44,743 nt of DNA from Chloroflexota bacterium (GTDB lineage: Bacteria > Chloroflexota > Limnocylindria > P2-11E): NCBI GenBank assembly GCA_005889075.1, contig VBDQ01000028.1, forward strand, positions 1-44,743, in the 5' to 3' direction. A program made the position numbers and the translations under genes. Of the stretch, positions 1-11,803 are shown in pieces (within the stretch, counting starts at the first letter, position 1; each line of letters opens with the position of its first letter). Below the pieces are notes generated by a model. It saw only the letters and a list, made by a program, of their open reading frames with translations, searched no databases and was not told where the DNA came from.

Positions 1-245
1 CCGGCACCACCAACATTGTTCGGTGGCAGCGAGCTGAGTGGGAGCACGAGGCGATCGCCAAAGACCATTGCAGGCGGCTTTACGAGCTGCGGGGCCGCGG
101 CGAAGACCGCGACGCCCGCGATGAGCCAGAGGCCGACGAACAGAAAGATCCCGATGAGCGCGAACTGCTTCCAGACGGGAGTGGCATCGAGCGACTCGGG
201 TCCGGCCCAGAGCTCGGGGGGCTGGTCCTCGTAGCGGGTGCCCAT
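1..245 (-). CDS. Membrane-anchored protein, N-terminal fragment
   Basis: An open frame of 81 codons begins with ATG at 245 and runs off the left edge. It has a short acidic N-terminus (MGTRYEDQPPELW), then one hydrophobic segment at about residues 27-51, then an extracytoplasmic start that reads like the beginning of a beta-rich domain (VFGDRLVLPLSSLPP). One anchor followed by such a domain would fit a Rieske or cupredoxin-type subunit, but no metal ligands fall inside the window, so the family is not assigned. The start lies 1 bp after the stop of the HEAT-repeat gene, so it is probably the last visible member of the gatC-gatA operon. There is no clear Shine-Dalgarno, so coupling is likely. 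Confidence 0.55.
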   Translation of the reverse strand, partial: MGTRYEDQPPELWAGPESLDATPVWKQFALIGIFLFVGLWLIAGVAVFAAAPQLVKPPAMVFGDRLVLPLSSLPPNNVGGA

Positions 246-246
246 C

Positions 247-1062
247 TCAGGTGACCAGGGTGCGAACGCGGCGTTGCGCCGAGCGCACCGCGCTCCGGAC
301 GAGCGGCCGCTCGTCGGAGGCAAGGAACTCCAGGATGTCCGGCGCGCGCTGCGCGAGGCGCGCTCCGCTGGCCGCGGAGAATGACATCGCGACGTTCCAG
401 CGCACGTTCTCGTTCTCATCCGCCATCCACTTCCGGAGGCGGGCAAGGGTCTGCTCGGGATACGACCGCACGAACTGATCGCCGATCGCGAACGGGCCAA
501 GGCTCTTCCGCACGTACTCGTCGCCGTCGCGCAGCGCCGGCTCGATGAGGTCAAGAAGCGGCTCCGCCCACTCCGTCTTTCGGGTACGCGCGGCGTACTT
601 GGCGGCGACGACGACCGCGCGATGCACACGGCTCTCGGGCCCATCGACCCACTCGCGTGCGACGGGCAGCACCTCGCTGAACGCCTCGATGAACAGCCGG
701 CCGAGCAGGACCGCCCCCGTTTCTCGCACGGCCCAGTCGTCATCGCGGGCGAGTCGGTAGGCGATGCGCGAAAGCTCCCGCCAATGAGGCTTCGCCAGCG
801 GCGCCACGATGAGCGCGCCGAGCTCTTTGTCGACGCGACGCGGATGAGCGAGCAAGCGCTCGGCCCAGTTCAGGCGAACGACCGGCGCGGGAGCGATCCG
901 GTCGACGATCTCGACCGCTCTGTCGTAGCTGTCCTTGCGGACCCAGCCGTTCACGCCGGACTTCCGCAGCGCGTCGGAAGCCCCGAGCGGATCGCCCTGG
1001 GTCAGCGCGTGCTCGAACGGCTCGACCCATCCGGGCGCGCTCTCGGCGACGTCGGTGCTCAC
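247..1062 (-). CDS. HEAT-repeat / AlkD-like protein
   Basis: This is a 271-residue, mostly helical protein. GTG at 1062 is chosen because it overlaps the aminotransferase stop (GTGA, 4 bp); the longer frame upstream only shadows that gene. The second half carries paired-helix repeats with the DNA-alkylation-repair / HEAT look: DDDWAVRETGAVLLGRLF, then DEYVRKSLGPFAIGDQF with a following YPEQTLARLRKWMADENENV, and a last repeat DERPLVRSAVRSAQRR. AlkD-type glycosylases excise alkylated bases. Similar folds also act only as scaffolds, and I cannot confirm the catalytic Trp/Asp set here, so enzyme function is unproven. Confidence 0.7.
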   Translation of the reverse strand: MSTDVAESAPGWVEPFEHALTQGDPLGASDALRKSGVNGWVRKDSYDRAVEIVDRIAPAPVVRLNWAERLLAHPRRVDKELGALIVAPLAKPHWRELSRIAYRLARDDDWAVRETGAVLLGRLFIEAFSEVLPVAREWVDGPESRVHRAVVVAAKYAARTRKTEWAEPLLDLIEPALRDGDEYVRKSLGPFAIGDQFVRSYPEQTLARLRKWMADENENVRWNVAMSFSAASGARLAQRAPDILEFLASDERPLVRSAVRSAQRRVRTLVT

Positions 1063-2228
1063 AGCCTCCCGACGAAGCGGGCGATGCGGTCGCAGGCTTC
1101 CTCGATCTGCTCGAGGCTCGTCGCGTAGCACGCCCGCACGTACCCGCGGCCGCGTTCGCCGAACGCGCCTCCCGGAACGACCACGACTTTCTCTTCCTTG
1201 AGCAGACGCTCGGCGAACTCGTCGTCGGAGAGACCGGTCCGAGAAACGTTCGGGAAGCAGTAGAAGGCGCCTCGCGGCTCGAAGCACGCGAGACCCATGT
1301 CATTGAAGCGTCGCCACATCACCCGTCGGCGGCGGTCGTACTCGGCGACCATGCGAAGGACCTCGCCCTCGCCGCTCCGTAGCGCCTCGAGAGCCGCGTA
1401 CTGGCCGGCGGTCGGCACGCACATGACCGTGTACTGATGGATCTTCATCATCTGCTCGATGACTTCGGCGGGCGCGCACACGTAGCCGACGCGCCATCCG
1501 GTCATCGCGTAAGCCTTCGAGAAACCGGCGAGATAGATCGTCCGCTCCCGCATGTCCGGGAGCGAGACGATCGAGCGGTGCTCGCCGCCGTAGACGAGAC
1601 GGTCGTAGATCTCGTCGGCGTACACGAGAAGGTCATGCCGTTCGGCGAGCCGCGCGATCCCTACGCGATCCTCGTCGGTGAGGACGGCGCCCGTCGGGTT
1701 GTTCGGGAAGCCGAGCAAGATCGCGCGGGTCCGGTCGGTGATCGCCTGCTCGACGTCCTCGGCCCGAAGACGGAATTCGTAGCGCTCCTCGGTCGCGACG
1801 GCGACCGGCACCCCTCCAGCGAGGACGATCCCCGGCACATAGGCCACGTAGCTCGGGTCCGCGAGGATGACCTCGTCGCCCTCGTTGAGCGTCGCGCGCA
1901 ACGCGAGGTCGACGGCCTCGCTCACGCCAACGGTGACGAGGATCTCCGTGTCCGGGTCGTAGGTGATGCCGCGGAGCTTCGCGGTATGCGCGCTGATCGC
2001 CTCACGCAGCGGGCGGATGCCGTAGTTGGAGGTGTACTTCGTCAACCCGTCCTTGATGGAGCGGATCGCCGCCTCGCGGAATCGCTCGGGCGTAACGAAG
2101 TCGGGCTCGCCGACCCCGAGCGAGATCACCCCCGGAACGCCCGAGACGAGATCGAAAAACCGCCGGATGCCACTCGCGGGGATGCGCTCGACCTTCGCGT
2201 TCGTGAGCCGACGGCGAGCCGTCCTCAT
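1059..2228 (-). CDS. Class I/II pyridoxal-phosphate aminotransferase
   Basis: This 389-residue fold-type I aminotransferase would transfer an amino group between an amino acid and a 2-oxo acid in the cytoplasm. Visible motifs are GVGEPDF (38-44), TKYTSNYG (63-70), NNPTG (176-180), ADEIYD (204-209) and SKAYAMTGWRVGY (237-249), with the Schiff-base lysine K238. The length is typical of the AspC/PatA group. The ATG at 2228 overlaps the gatA stop by 4 bp (ATGA); the extra 47 codons upstream lie inside gatA in another frame and are rejected. Substrate is not readable; aspartate or aromatic amino acids are the usual ones for this subgroup. Co-transcription with gatCA may link it to Asp/Glu/Asn/Gln metabolism (inference). 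Confidence 0.9.
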   Translation of the reverse strand: MRTARRRLTNAKVERIPASGIRRFFDLVSGVPGVISLGVGEPDFVTPERFREAAIRSIKDGLTKYTSNYGIRPLREAISAHTAKLRGITYDPDTEILVTVGVSEAVDLALRATLNEGDEVILADPSYVAYVPGIVLAGGVPVAVATEERYEFRLRAEDVEQAITDRTRAILLGFPNNPTGAVLTDEDRVGIARLAERHDLLVYADEIYDRLVYGGEHRSIVSLPDMRERTIYLAGFSKAYAMTGWRVGYVCAPAEVIEQMMKIHQYTVMCVPTAGQYAALEALRSGEGEVLRMVAEYDRRRRVMWRRFNDMGLACFEPRGAFYCFPNVSRTGLSDDEFAERLLKEEKVVVVPGGAFGERGRGYVRACYATSLEQIEEACDRIARFVGRL

Positions 2229-3688
2229 GCGGGCACCGCCTCCTTCGGACGCGCGAGATGATGCTGCGTCGCGCGCTCGTACGCCGCGGCGACGCGGAAC
2301 ATCGTGCGCTCGCGATAGGAGTTGGCGACGATTTGGAGCCCGACGGGCAAGCCATCTGACAGACCGCACGGGATCGAGATCCCCGGAAGGCCGGCGATGT
2401 TGACCGGAAGCGTGAAGACGTCGTTGAGGTACATGGCGAGCGGGTCGTTCACCTTGGCGCCGATCGGGAACGCGACGGTCGGCGAAGTCGGCGTCACGAG
2501 CGCGTCGACCTTATCGAAGACGCGATCGTATTCGGCTTTGATGAGGGTTCGAACCTTCTGCGCTTTCACGCAGTACGCGTCGTAGTAGCCGGCCGCGAGC
2601 GCATATGTGCCGAGGATCATGCGCCGCTTCACCTCTGGTCCGAAGCCCCTCCCACGCGTGCGCCGATACGTCTCGACGAGGTCGGGACCTTCGACCCGCA
2701 AGCCGAACCGAACGCCGTCGTATCGAGCGAGGTTTGCAGACGCCTCGGCCGGCTGGATGATGTAGTAGACGGCTAGGCCGTGATCGGTCAGCGAGAGCGA
2801 GACCTCCTCGAGCTTCGCGCCTTCCTTCTCGAAGACAGCAAGCGCCTCGCGGACCGCCCGCTCGACGCCAGGCTCCATGCCCTTGACCGCGAAGTACTCC
2901 TTTGGAACGCCGAGGCGCAGTCCTTTCACGCCCGCGTCGAGGTCCTGCCGAAGATCGTCGTTCGGGAAATCTTCGACCATCGTCGCGTCGTTCGGGTCCT
3001 TGCCGAAGATCGCCTCGCACACGATCGCCGCATCCTCGACGGTGTTGGCGAAAGGACCGACCTGATCGAGCGAAGACGCGAACGCGACCACGCCCCACCG
3101 CGGTACGCGGCCGTACGTCGGCTTCATGCCGACGACCCCGGTGAGCGCCGCAGGCTGCCGGATCGATCCGCCGGTGTCGGTGCCGAGCGCGAACAGCGCC
3201 TCTCCCGCAGCGACCACGACGGCGGAGCCGCCAGACGATCCGCCGGGCACCCGATCGGCGCACCAGGGATTCTTGACCGGACCGAAGGCCGAGTTCTCGT
3301 TCGAGCTGCCCATCGCGAACTCGTCGAGGTTCGTCTTTCCCAACATGACCGCGCCCTGGGCGTCGAGACGATCGACGACGGTCGCCGAGTACGCGGGCAC
3401 ATAGCCTTCGAGGATCTTCGAGCCTGCGGTCGTCGGGATCGCCTTCGTTCCGATGATGTCCTTGCATGCCCACGGAATCCCGCACAGGACTGGGGCGTCG
3501 CCATGCCTCAGACGTTCGTCCGCCGAGCGCGCCTGTTTGCGCGCGTAGTCGTCGTCGAGGTGGAGCCACGCGTTGAACCGATCGGCGTGCGAGCGCGCCA
3601 GAGCGGCTTCGGCAAGCTCGAGAGCGCTCGCCTTTCGACTTCGCAGAAGGTCGCCCGCCTCGCGAATGGAGCGCGGCAGCTCGTTCAC
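2225..3688 (-). CDS. gatA: Asp-tRNA(Asn)/Glu-tRNA(Gln) amidotransferase subunit A
   Basis: GatA is the amidase subunit of GatCAB. It releases ammonia from glutamine, which GatB uses to amidate mischarged Glu-tRNA(Gln) or Asp-tRNA(Asn). The 487-residue protein has the full amidase signature: K76 in ACKDIIG, S151 in PGGSSGGSA and S175 in TDTGGSIRQPA. Their spacing (75 and 99 residues) matches the Lys-cisSer-Ser triad of characterised GatA. The GTG start at 3688 overlaps the gatC stop by 4 bp. gatB is not in the window. The gene ends in a 4-bp overlap with the aminotransferase, so gatC, gatA and the downstream genes look translationally coupled. Confidence 0.96.
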   Translation of the reverse strand: MNELPRSIREAGDLLRSRKASALELAEAALARSHADRFNAWLHLDDDYARKQARSADERLRHGDAPVLCGIPWACKDIIGTKAIPTTAGSKILEGYVPAYSATVVDRLDAQGAVMLGKTNLDEFAMGSSNENSAFGPVKNPWCADRVPGGSSGGSAVVVAAGEALFALGTDTGGSIRQPAALTGVVGMKPTYGRVPRWGVVAFASSLDQVGPFANTVEDAAIVCEAIFGKDPNDATMVEDFPNDDLRQDLDAGVKGLRLGVPKEYFAVKGMEPGVERAVREALAVFEKEGAKLEEVSLSLTDHGLAVYYIIQPAEASANLARYDGVRFGLRVEGPDLVETYRRTRGRGFGPEVKRRMILGTYALAAGYYDAYCVKAQKVRTLIKAEYDRVFDKVDALVTPTSPTVAFPIGAKVNDPLAMYLNDVFTLPVNIAGLPGISIPCGLSDGLPVGLQIVANSYRERTMFRVAAAYERATQHHLARPKEAVPA

Positions 3689-3987
3689 GGCCGCTCCTCG
3701 AGGACGTGCTGGACGCGGAAGAACTCGCCGTCTCGACCACCGCTCGGGACGTTCGCGAAGGCGTCCTCCGTCGAAAGCCCCGGACGAACAACGTCCTCGC
3801 GCAGAACGTTCATCACTGGCAGCACTGAGGCGGTCGGAGACACCTTCTCGGTGTCGACATCTTTGAGCCGCTCGACCGCCTGCAGCACGACCGACAGCTG
3901 GCCGGTGAAACGCTCGACTTCGTCGGGCTCGAGCGAGATCCGCGCGAGGCCGGCCGCCTTCTCGACGACGGAACGATCGATCGCCAT
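3685..3987 (-). CDS. gatC: Asp-tRNA(Asn)/Glu-tRNA(Gln) amidotransferase subunit C
   Basis: A 100-residue protein with the GatC pattern: helical start MAIDRSVVEKAAGLARISL, then EVERFTGQLSVVLQAVERLKDVD, ending in the extended wrap-around segment with DVVRPGLSTEDAFANVP and a terminal FFRVQHVLEE. GatC wraps around GatA and stabilises the GatCAB complex. It is the first gene of its operon. The ATG at 3987 has no Shine-Dalgarno, but a TAAACT hexamer ends 6 nt before it, which suggests a leaderless message. It is divergent from the MpaB-like gene across a 32-bp gap. Confidence 0.94.
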   Translation of the reverse strand: MAIDRSVVEKAAGLARISLEPDEVERFTGQLSVVLQAVERLKDVDTEKVSPTASVLPVMNVLREDVVRPGLSTEDAFANVPSGGRDGEFFRVQHVLEERP

Positions 3988-4019
3988 GAGCGAAGTTTAC
4001 GTGCAACTAGGCTCTATCG
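3988..4019. promoter_or_regulatory. Divergent gap with two -10-like hexamers
   Basis: Only 32 bp separate two divergent start codons. On the minus strand TAAACT (3994-3999) ends exactly 6 nt before the gatC ATG. On the plus strand TAGGCT (4008-4013) ends exactly 6 nt before the ATG at 4020. Neither start has a Shine-Dalgarno. This geometry is that of leaderless promoters of the TANNNT type known from other high-GC phyla. No convincing -35 boxes were seen. Confidence 0.4.
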
Positions 4020-4802
4020 ATGCGCGACGAGGGTCTGCTGCCGGCCGATTCCATCGCGCGGCGCATCGATCGCGAGATGTTCATCCTGCTCGGTGGGACG
4101 GCCGCGCTCCTGCTTCAGGTCGCGCACCCGCTCGTCGCGGCAGGAGTCGACCAACACTCCGACTTCCGCCGCGCGCCGCACGGCCGATTGCTGCGCACGC
4201 TGGACACGACGCTCGCCATCGTGTTCGGAAACTCCCAGACCGCGCGGCGCGCGATGGCACGCATCAACGGACGGCACGTGACCGTTCGTGGCGTCGCCGC
4301 GGACGGCACCAAATACGACGCGCGCGATCCGGCCCTGCTCCTCTGGGTCCAGTGCACGCTCATCCTGACATCGCTGCGGCTGTACGAGCTCGTCATGGGT
4401 CGACTGAGCGACGCGGAGCGTCAGGCCTACTGGCAGGAAGCGAAGGTCATCGTATCCGGGCTCGGTCTGCCGGAGCACCTCGTCCCGGCTTCGATCGCCG
4501 ATCTCGAGACGTACGAGCGCGTCATGCTCGAACGAACAGTGATCCCCGACGCGACGAGCCGTGCCGTCGCGCACTCCGTCTTACGTCCTTACCCGAGGGT
4601 TCCCGATCGCTTGTGGTGGCCGGCGGACGCGCTCACCGCGGGACTCTTGCCGCGGTCGCTCCGTCAGGCGTTCGGATTGCGCTACGGCAAGCGCGAGCGG
4701 CTCATGTTCCGCGCGAGCATCGTCGCGGTGCGGATGACGATCCCGTTCGTTCCCAGCTTCTTGCGACTCGTGCCGCAGGCACGACGATGGTCCGGGAGAT
4801 GA
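4020..4802 (+). CDS. MpaB-type oxygenase-domain protein (DUF2236)
   Basis: This 260-residue protein resembles the DUF2236 / rubber oxygenase-mycophenolate B (MpaB) catalytic domain family. Typical features are the early GGTAALLLQVAHPLVAAGVD (25-44), with a His in the position of a heme ligand candidate, followed by a DFR and RLLRTLDTTLAIVFG stretch. A later hydrophobic C-terminal part has FVPSFLRLVP. Family members are heme proteins that act as oxygenases or have unknown roles; many bacterial members are uncharacterised. It is probably co-transcribed with the next lipoprotein gene (ATGA overlap). It starts at ATG 4020, preceded by a -10-like TAGGCT rather than a Shine-Dalgarno. Confidence 0.8.
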   Translation: MRDEGLLPADSIARRIDREMFILLGGTAALLLQVAHPLVAAGVDQHSDFRRAPHGRLLRTLDTTLAIVFGNSQTARRAMARINGRHVTVRGVAADGTKYDARDPALLLWVQCTLILTSLRLYELVMGRLSDAERQAYWQEAKVIVSGLGLPEHLVPASIADLETYERVMLERTVIPDATSRAVAHSVLRPYPRVPDRLWWPADALTAGLLPRSLRQAFGLRYGKRERLMFRASIVAVRMTIPFVPSFLRLVPQARRWSGR

Positions 4803-5296
4803 AAGGCGCCGCGATCGCGGTCTTCCTCACTCTCGTCGTCGTGAGCTGCGGTGCGCCGAGCCCGAGCCCGACGCGAACGGCAGCGGCCGGGGTCCCGTGC
4901 GGACCGAGCGAGGTCTTCACCCGCCACGACCACGCGCATCTCACGGTGGTCGTCCGTGGTCAGCTGCGCACTCTGCCAGCCTTCATCGGGATCAGCGCGA
5001 CTTCGATCTGCTGGCTTCACACGCACGACACGACCGGGATCATCCACATCGAAGCAGGCGATGCGCGCCAGCTCACGCTCGGCGACTTCTTTCGCGTGTG
5101 GGGCGTCGCGCTGAGCACGATCTCCCTCGCAGGCGAGCGCGCTGCGAGCGGCGAGTCGGTGCAGGCGATCGTCAACGGCACGGCATACGCGCAGGACCCG
5201 AGCGGGATCCTGCTCACCAATCACGAGGACATCGTGTTGCAGCTCGGGCCACCCTTCCTCCAGATCGCGGCGTACGTCTGGCCGGCGGGGTACTAG
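4799..5296 (+). CDS. His-rich secreted lipoprotein of unknown function
   Basis: A 165-residue lipoprotein. MKGAAIAVFLTLVVVSCG is a signal peptide with lipobox VVSC, giving lipidated Cys17. The mature part has a short Ser/Pro/Thr linker, then clustered histidines: RHDHAHL (H43, H45, H47) and CWLHTHDTTGIIHIE (C71, H74, H76, H83). It continues with LTLGDFFRVWG and a small second domain with IVNGTAYAQDP and LLTNHEDIVLQLG. The His pattern suggests metal binding outside the cell, possibly copper or zinc, but I know no assigned function for this family. ATG 4799 overlaps the oxygenase-domain gene (ATGA); an in-frame ATG at 4787 is the alternative. The stop abuts the convergent DinB-like gene. Confidence 0.8.
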   Translation: MKGAAIAVFLTLVVVSCGAPSPSPTRTAAAGVPCGPSEVFTRHDHAHLTVVVRGQLRTLPAFIGISATSICWLHTHDTTGIIHIEAGDARQLTLGDFFRVWGVALSTISLAGERAASGESVQAIVNGTAYAQDPSGILLTNHEDIVLQLGPPFLQIAAYVWPAGY

Positions 5297-5298
5297 CG

Positions 5299-5892
5299 CT
5301 AGACCGTGGCGCTCCCGCGGAGCCCGAGAAGTCCACGCCGTGCTTCGATCATCCCGAGGTGCCGATTGTCATGGTCCTCATACCCGATGACCCAGCTCGC
5401 TGGCGGTCCCTTGTTCGGACCGGTCAACCACGGCGCGTCCTGGTCCGCGACAGCGCCTACGACGAGCAGGTCCGCGTCCACAAGGCGGCCGACGGCATCA
5501 TCCGCGGCGGAGAACGAACGGCGCACATAGTCCAATAGCACCCGCTTATCGGGGAGCGGCAGCGCGGCGGCGAGCGATTCGTCCATCCCCATCCCTGTCT
5601 CGACATGACCGAGCTTGTCGGCCGGGTAGCCCCAGCGCCGGGCGAGCGACTCTTTCACCCAGATCTGCTCGCGGGCTCCGAGCCGGTTCGCGAGCCCCTC
5701 AGTCATGCGCGGAAGGAGCATCTGCAGGTGGTCGGCCCAGCGGCCGCAGTGCCACGCGTCAAAACCGATCGAATTCGCGTGCGGCCACTGTCGACGGAGC
5801 TGCGCATCGTCGAGCTCTTCGACGACCTTCAGGAACCGCGCATGCGTTTGGTGATAGTGGAAGGCGAGAACGGCGGCAACCGACTCGACCAC
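5299..5892 (-). CDS. DinB-superfamily protein
   Basis: A 197-residue four-helix DinB-like protein. The likely metal histidines are H48 in the FDAWHCGRWADHLQ helix and H174/H178 in HDNRHLGMIEA, matching the His-triad layout of the DinB/YfiT superfamily. The first helix also has FHYHQTH. Members include thiol-dependent transferases (mycothiol- or bacillithiol-dependent) and many proteins of unknown role; nothing here fixes the substrate. The start is GTG at 5892, 21 bp after the AAA+ gene, so it is probably the third gene of the ligA operon. Its stop is 2 bp from the convergent lipoprotein stop. Confidence 0.75.
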   Translation of the reverse strand: MVESVAAVLAFHYHQTHARFLKVVEELDDAQLRRQWPHANSIGFDAWHCGRWADHLQMLLPRMTEGLANRLGAREQIWVKESLARRWGYPADKLGHVETGMGMDESLAAALPLPDKRVLLDYVRRSFSAADDAVGRLVDADLLVVGAVADQDAPWLTGPNKGPPASWVIGYEDHDNRHLGMIEARRGLLGLRGSATV

Positions 5893-5913
5893 AGGCGAGA
5901 GAGTACGCCCGGC

Positions 5914-7257
5914 TCAGGCCCCCGGCGGGTTGCCGCTCGGGTCGAGCGAGACAAAGTAGCTGTCGCACGCCATCTCGATGAGGTCCGGGGTGAGCTGTGC
6001 GGGACGGCCGAGGAAGCGCGCCGTGTCGATGAGCTGCTCGACGATGTCGCGGGGGTGGCAGCTCCGGAGACCGAGATTCTTCTTGCGATAGTGCGCGAGG
6101 ATCTGGCTCATCGCCTCGGTCTTGTACTCGATGCCCTTGCGCGCGCACATGCGCTTGAAGATCTCGTCGTACTGCTCCACCGACGGCGCCTCGATCCCGA
6201 TCTTGTAGCGGATGCGCCGCAGGAAGGCCTCGTCGACGAGGTCGGCGGGGTCGAGGTTCGTCGAGAAGATGATCAGCATGTCGAACGGGATCTCGATCTT
6301 CTTGCCGGTGTGCAGCGTCAGGTAGTCGACGCGCTTCTCGAGCGGAACGATCCACCGGTTGAGCAGGTCCTTCGGTGTGACGCGCTGCCGTCCGAAGTCG
6401 TCGACCATGAAGATGCCGCCGTTCGCCTTCATCTGGAACGGCGCCTCGTAGAACTTCGCGTTCTCGTCGAAGATGAGGTCGAGCGTCTCGAGAGTGAGCT
6501 CGCCGCCGGTCATGACGATCGGGCGCTTCGAGACGACCCAACGGTGGTCGAAACGCAGGCGCTCGGCGACGACCGGGTCGAGCGCGACGCGGTGATAGAC
6601 CTGGTCGTAGACCTTGATGACCTGCTGATCGACCTCGACCGCGTACGGCAGCACGACGTCGCCCTTCATTAGCGAAGCGAGGACCTCGCCGATCGTCGTC
6701 TTGCCGTTGCCGGGAGGGCCGAACAGGAAGATCGATTTTCCCGAGTTCACCGCCGGACCGAGCTGCGCGAGCGTCTCGCGCGGGATGACCATGTGCGCGA
6801 AGGCGCGAACGAGGTCGTCCTGGGTGACGTGCAGGTTCGCGATCGACTGGCGCTGGACCGCTTGGACGTACATGGAGAGCGGCACCGGCGCTTTGCCGAC
6901 GTACTGGCTCCGGGCGAGAGCCTCCTGCGCCTTCTCCGAGCCTCGATCGACGATGACGAACTGATAGTTCGCCGACGAGAGGCCGGTGCCGCCACGGATT
7001 TCGACGAGGCGTTCGCTCTTGAGAAAGTCCATGATGCGGTCGGCGATGTTTGCGATCGGCAAGCCGAGCGAGCTCGCGATCTCGGCAAGCGTCATCTGCC
7101 CGCGCAGGTAGAGCGTCTTGAGCGCGAGATCGGAAAGGAAGCCGAGGGTCAGGCCGGTCTGATCGATGGACTGCGGCTCGGGAGGAAGCGGGATCTCGGG
7201 CGCGGTCGGCCCTTGCGCCACTGGCGCAGGGCGAGTCACTGTCGGTGTCTGGTACAT
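5914..7257 (-). CDS. AAA+ ATPase with N-terminal winged-helix region
   Basis: A 447-residue AAA+ protein of the MoxR/dynein-like type. A Pro-rich N-terminus (1-30) precedes a winged-helix-like segment (about 36-90, MTLAEIASSLGLPIANIADRI). The ATPase core has Walker A GPPGNGKT (180-187), Walker B IFMVDDFG (282-289), sensor 1 FSTN (331-334) and an RRIR arginine-finger candidate (347-350). MoxR-like ATPases remodel protein partners; no VWA-domain or pilus partner is visible nearby, so the role is open. It lies 26 bp downstream of ligA and 21 bp upstream of the DinB-like gene on the same strand. ATG 7257 is the only good start. Confidence 0.85.
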   Translation of the reverse strand: MYQTPTVTRPAPVAQGPTAPEIPLPPEPQSIDQTGLTLGFLSDLALKTLYLRGQMTLAEIASSLGLPIANIADRIMDFLKSERLVEIRGGTGLSSANYQFVIVDRGSEKAQEALARSQYVGKAPVPLSMYVQAVQRQSIANLHVTQDDLVRAFAHMVIPRETLAQLGPAVNSGKSIFLFGPPGNGKTTIGEVLASLMKGDVVLPYAVEVDQQVIKVYDQVYHRVALDPVVAERLRFDHRWVVSKRPIVMTGGELTLETLDLIFDENAKFYEAPFQMKANGGIFMVDDFGRQRVTPKDLLNRWIVPLEKRVDYLTLHTGKKIEIPFDMLIIFSTNLDPADLVDEAFLRRIRYKIGIEAPSVEQYDEIFKRMCARKGIEYKTEAMSQILAHYRKKNLGLRSCHPRDIVEQLIDTARFLGRPAQLTPDLIEMACDSYFVSLDPSGNPPGA

Positions 7258-7283
7258 CTGGCCCCTTTACCTAACACGAGAGC

Positions 7284-10855
<3,572 letters not shown>

Positions 10856-10856
<1 letters not shown>

Positions 10857-11803
10857 TGGAGGCACGATGCGCGAACAGCTCACCGCGAACGATCGCGATC
10901 GCGGGCGCGATCGCGGCCCTCGTCTGGATCACGCTCGCGGCGTCGCAGATCGAGCGGTCCGTCAGCGGAGCGGAGCTCGGTCCCTGGCGGGACGTTCGGC
11001 TCGCGATCATTCGGCCACTCGCGAACGCGCACGGCGAGATCGCCGCGACGCCCGCGCCCACCGCCAGCGCCCCGCCGACAGTCGCACGACCGATGGTGGT
11101 CGCTGGCGTACAGGCCGCGCCCAAACCCGCGGCAACGCCAGCCGCGCGCGTCCCGACACCGAGCGATCCGCTGCGCGTGCTCGTGATCGGTGATTCTCTG
11201 GCCGGCGATCTCGGCCGCAGTCTCGGTCGCATCTCGGCAGCCGCTGCTCTCGTTTCGGTGGAGCTCGATTACATGCCCGCCTCGGGACTCTCGCGGCCCG
11301 ATTACTTCGACTGGGACGCAGCGCTGGCGAGCGACATCGCCCGCCTCCACCCCGAGGTCGTCGTGGTCATGCTCGGCGGCAACGACGCGCAGTCGTTCGA
11401 GGCGAACGGCCACGTCGTCCAGCAGGCCACCGCTGAGTGGAGCGCGATCTACGCCAAGCGGGTCGCCGACCTCATGATGATCGGAGCCGCCAACGACCGG
11501 CGCGTGATCTGGATCGGTCTGCCGGTCATGGCCGATCCTTCGTTCGGCGAGCTCATGCGACGCCAGAACGATCTCTATCGCGGGGCATCCAACGGCAATC
11601 CGCGCGTGACGTACCTCGACACGTGGGCACTCTTTGCGGGACCCGATGGCCGTTACGCGCCCTACCTACCCGACGCGAGCGGACGTCCCGCCCCGATGCG
11701 GCAGGCCGACGGCATCCACCTCAGCATTGCCGGCGCCGACCGGCTCGCCGGTGCGGTCAAGACTGAGCTTGAGCGCGCGGTGCCGCTCTTGTCCGGACCC
11801 TAA
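10856..11803 (+). CDS. Membrane-anchored SGNH-type protein (DUF459-like)
   Basis: A 315-residue protein with one N-terminal membrane anchor (about 13-30) and an Ala/Pro-rich linker (62-103), then an SGNH/GDSL-like domain outside the cell. Motifs are VLVIGDSLAGDLG (nucleophile S114), VVVMLGGNDAQSF (N176) and QADGIHLSIAGADRLA (D285, H288), giving a complete Ser-Asp-His set. The pairing with an MBOAT protein recalls AlgI with AlgJ/AlgX, or PatA with PatB, where the SGNH partner completes acetyl transfer to a surface polymer. ATG 10856 overlaps the previous stop. Its own stop overlaps the convergent LysM-peptidase stop by 4 bp. Confidence 0.85.

Noticed and set aside
2780-5296. Very long plus-strand open frame (838 codons) across gatA and gatC
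   Set aside because: It is antisense to gatA/gatC, which have full catalytic motifs. Only its last 165 codons, the lipoprotein, are a real gene. Long antisense frames are expected at this GC content.
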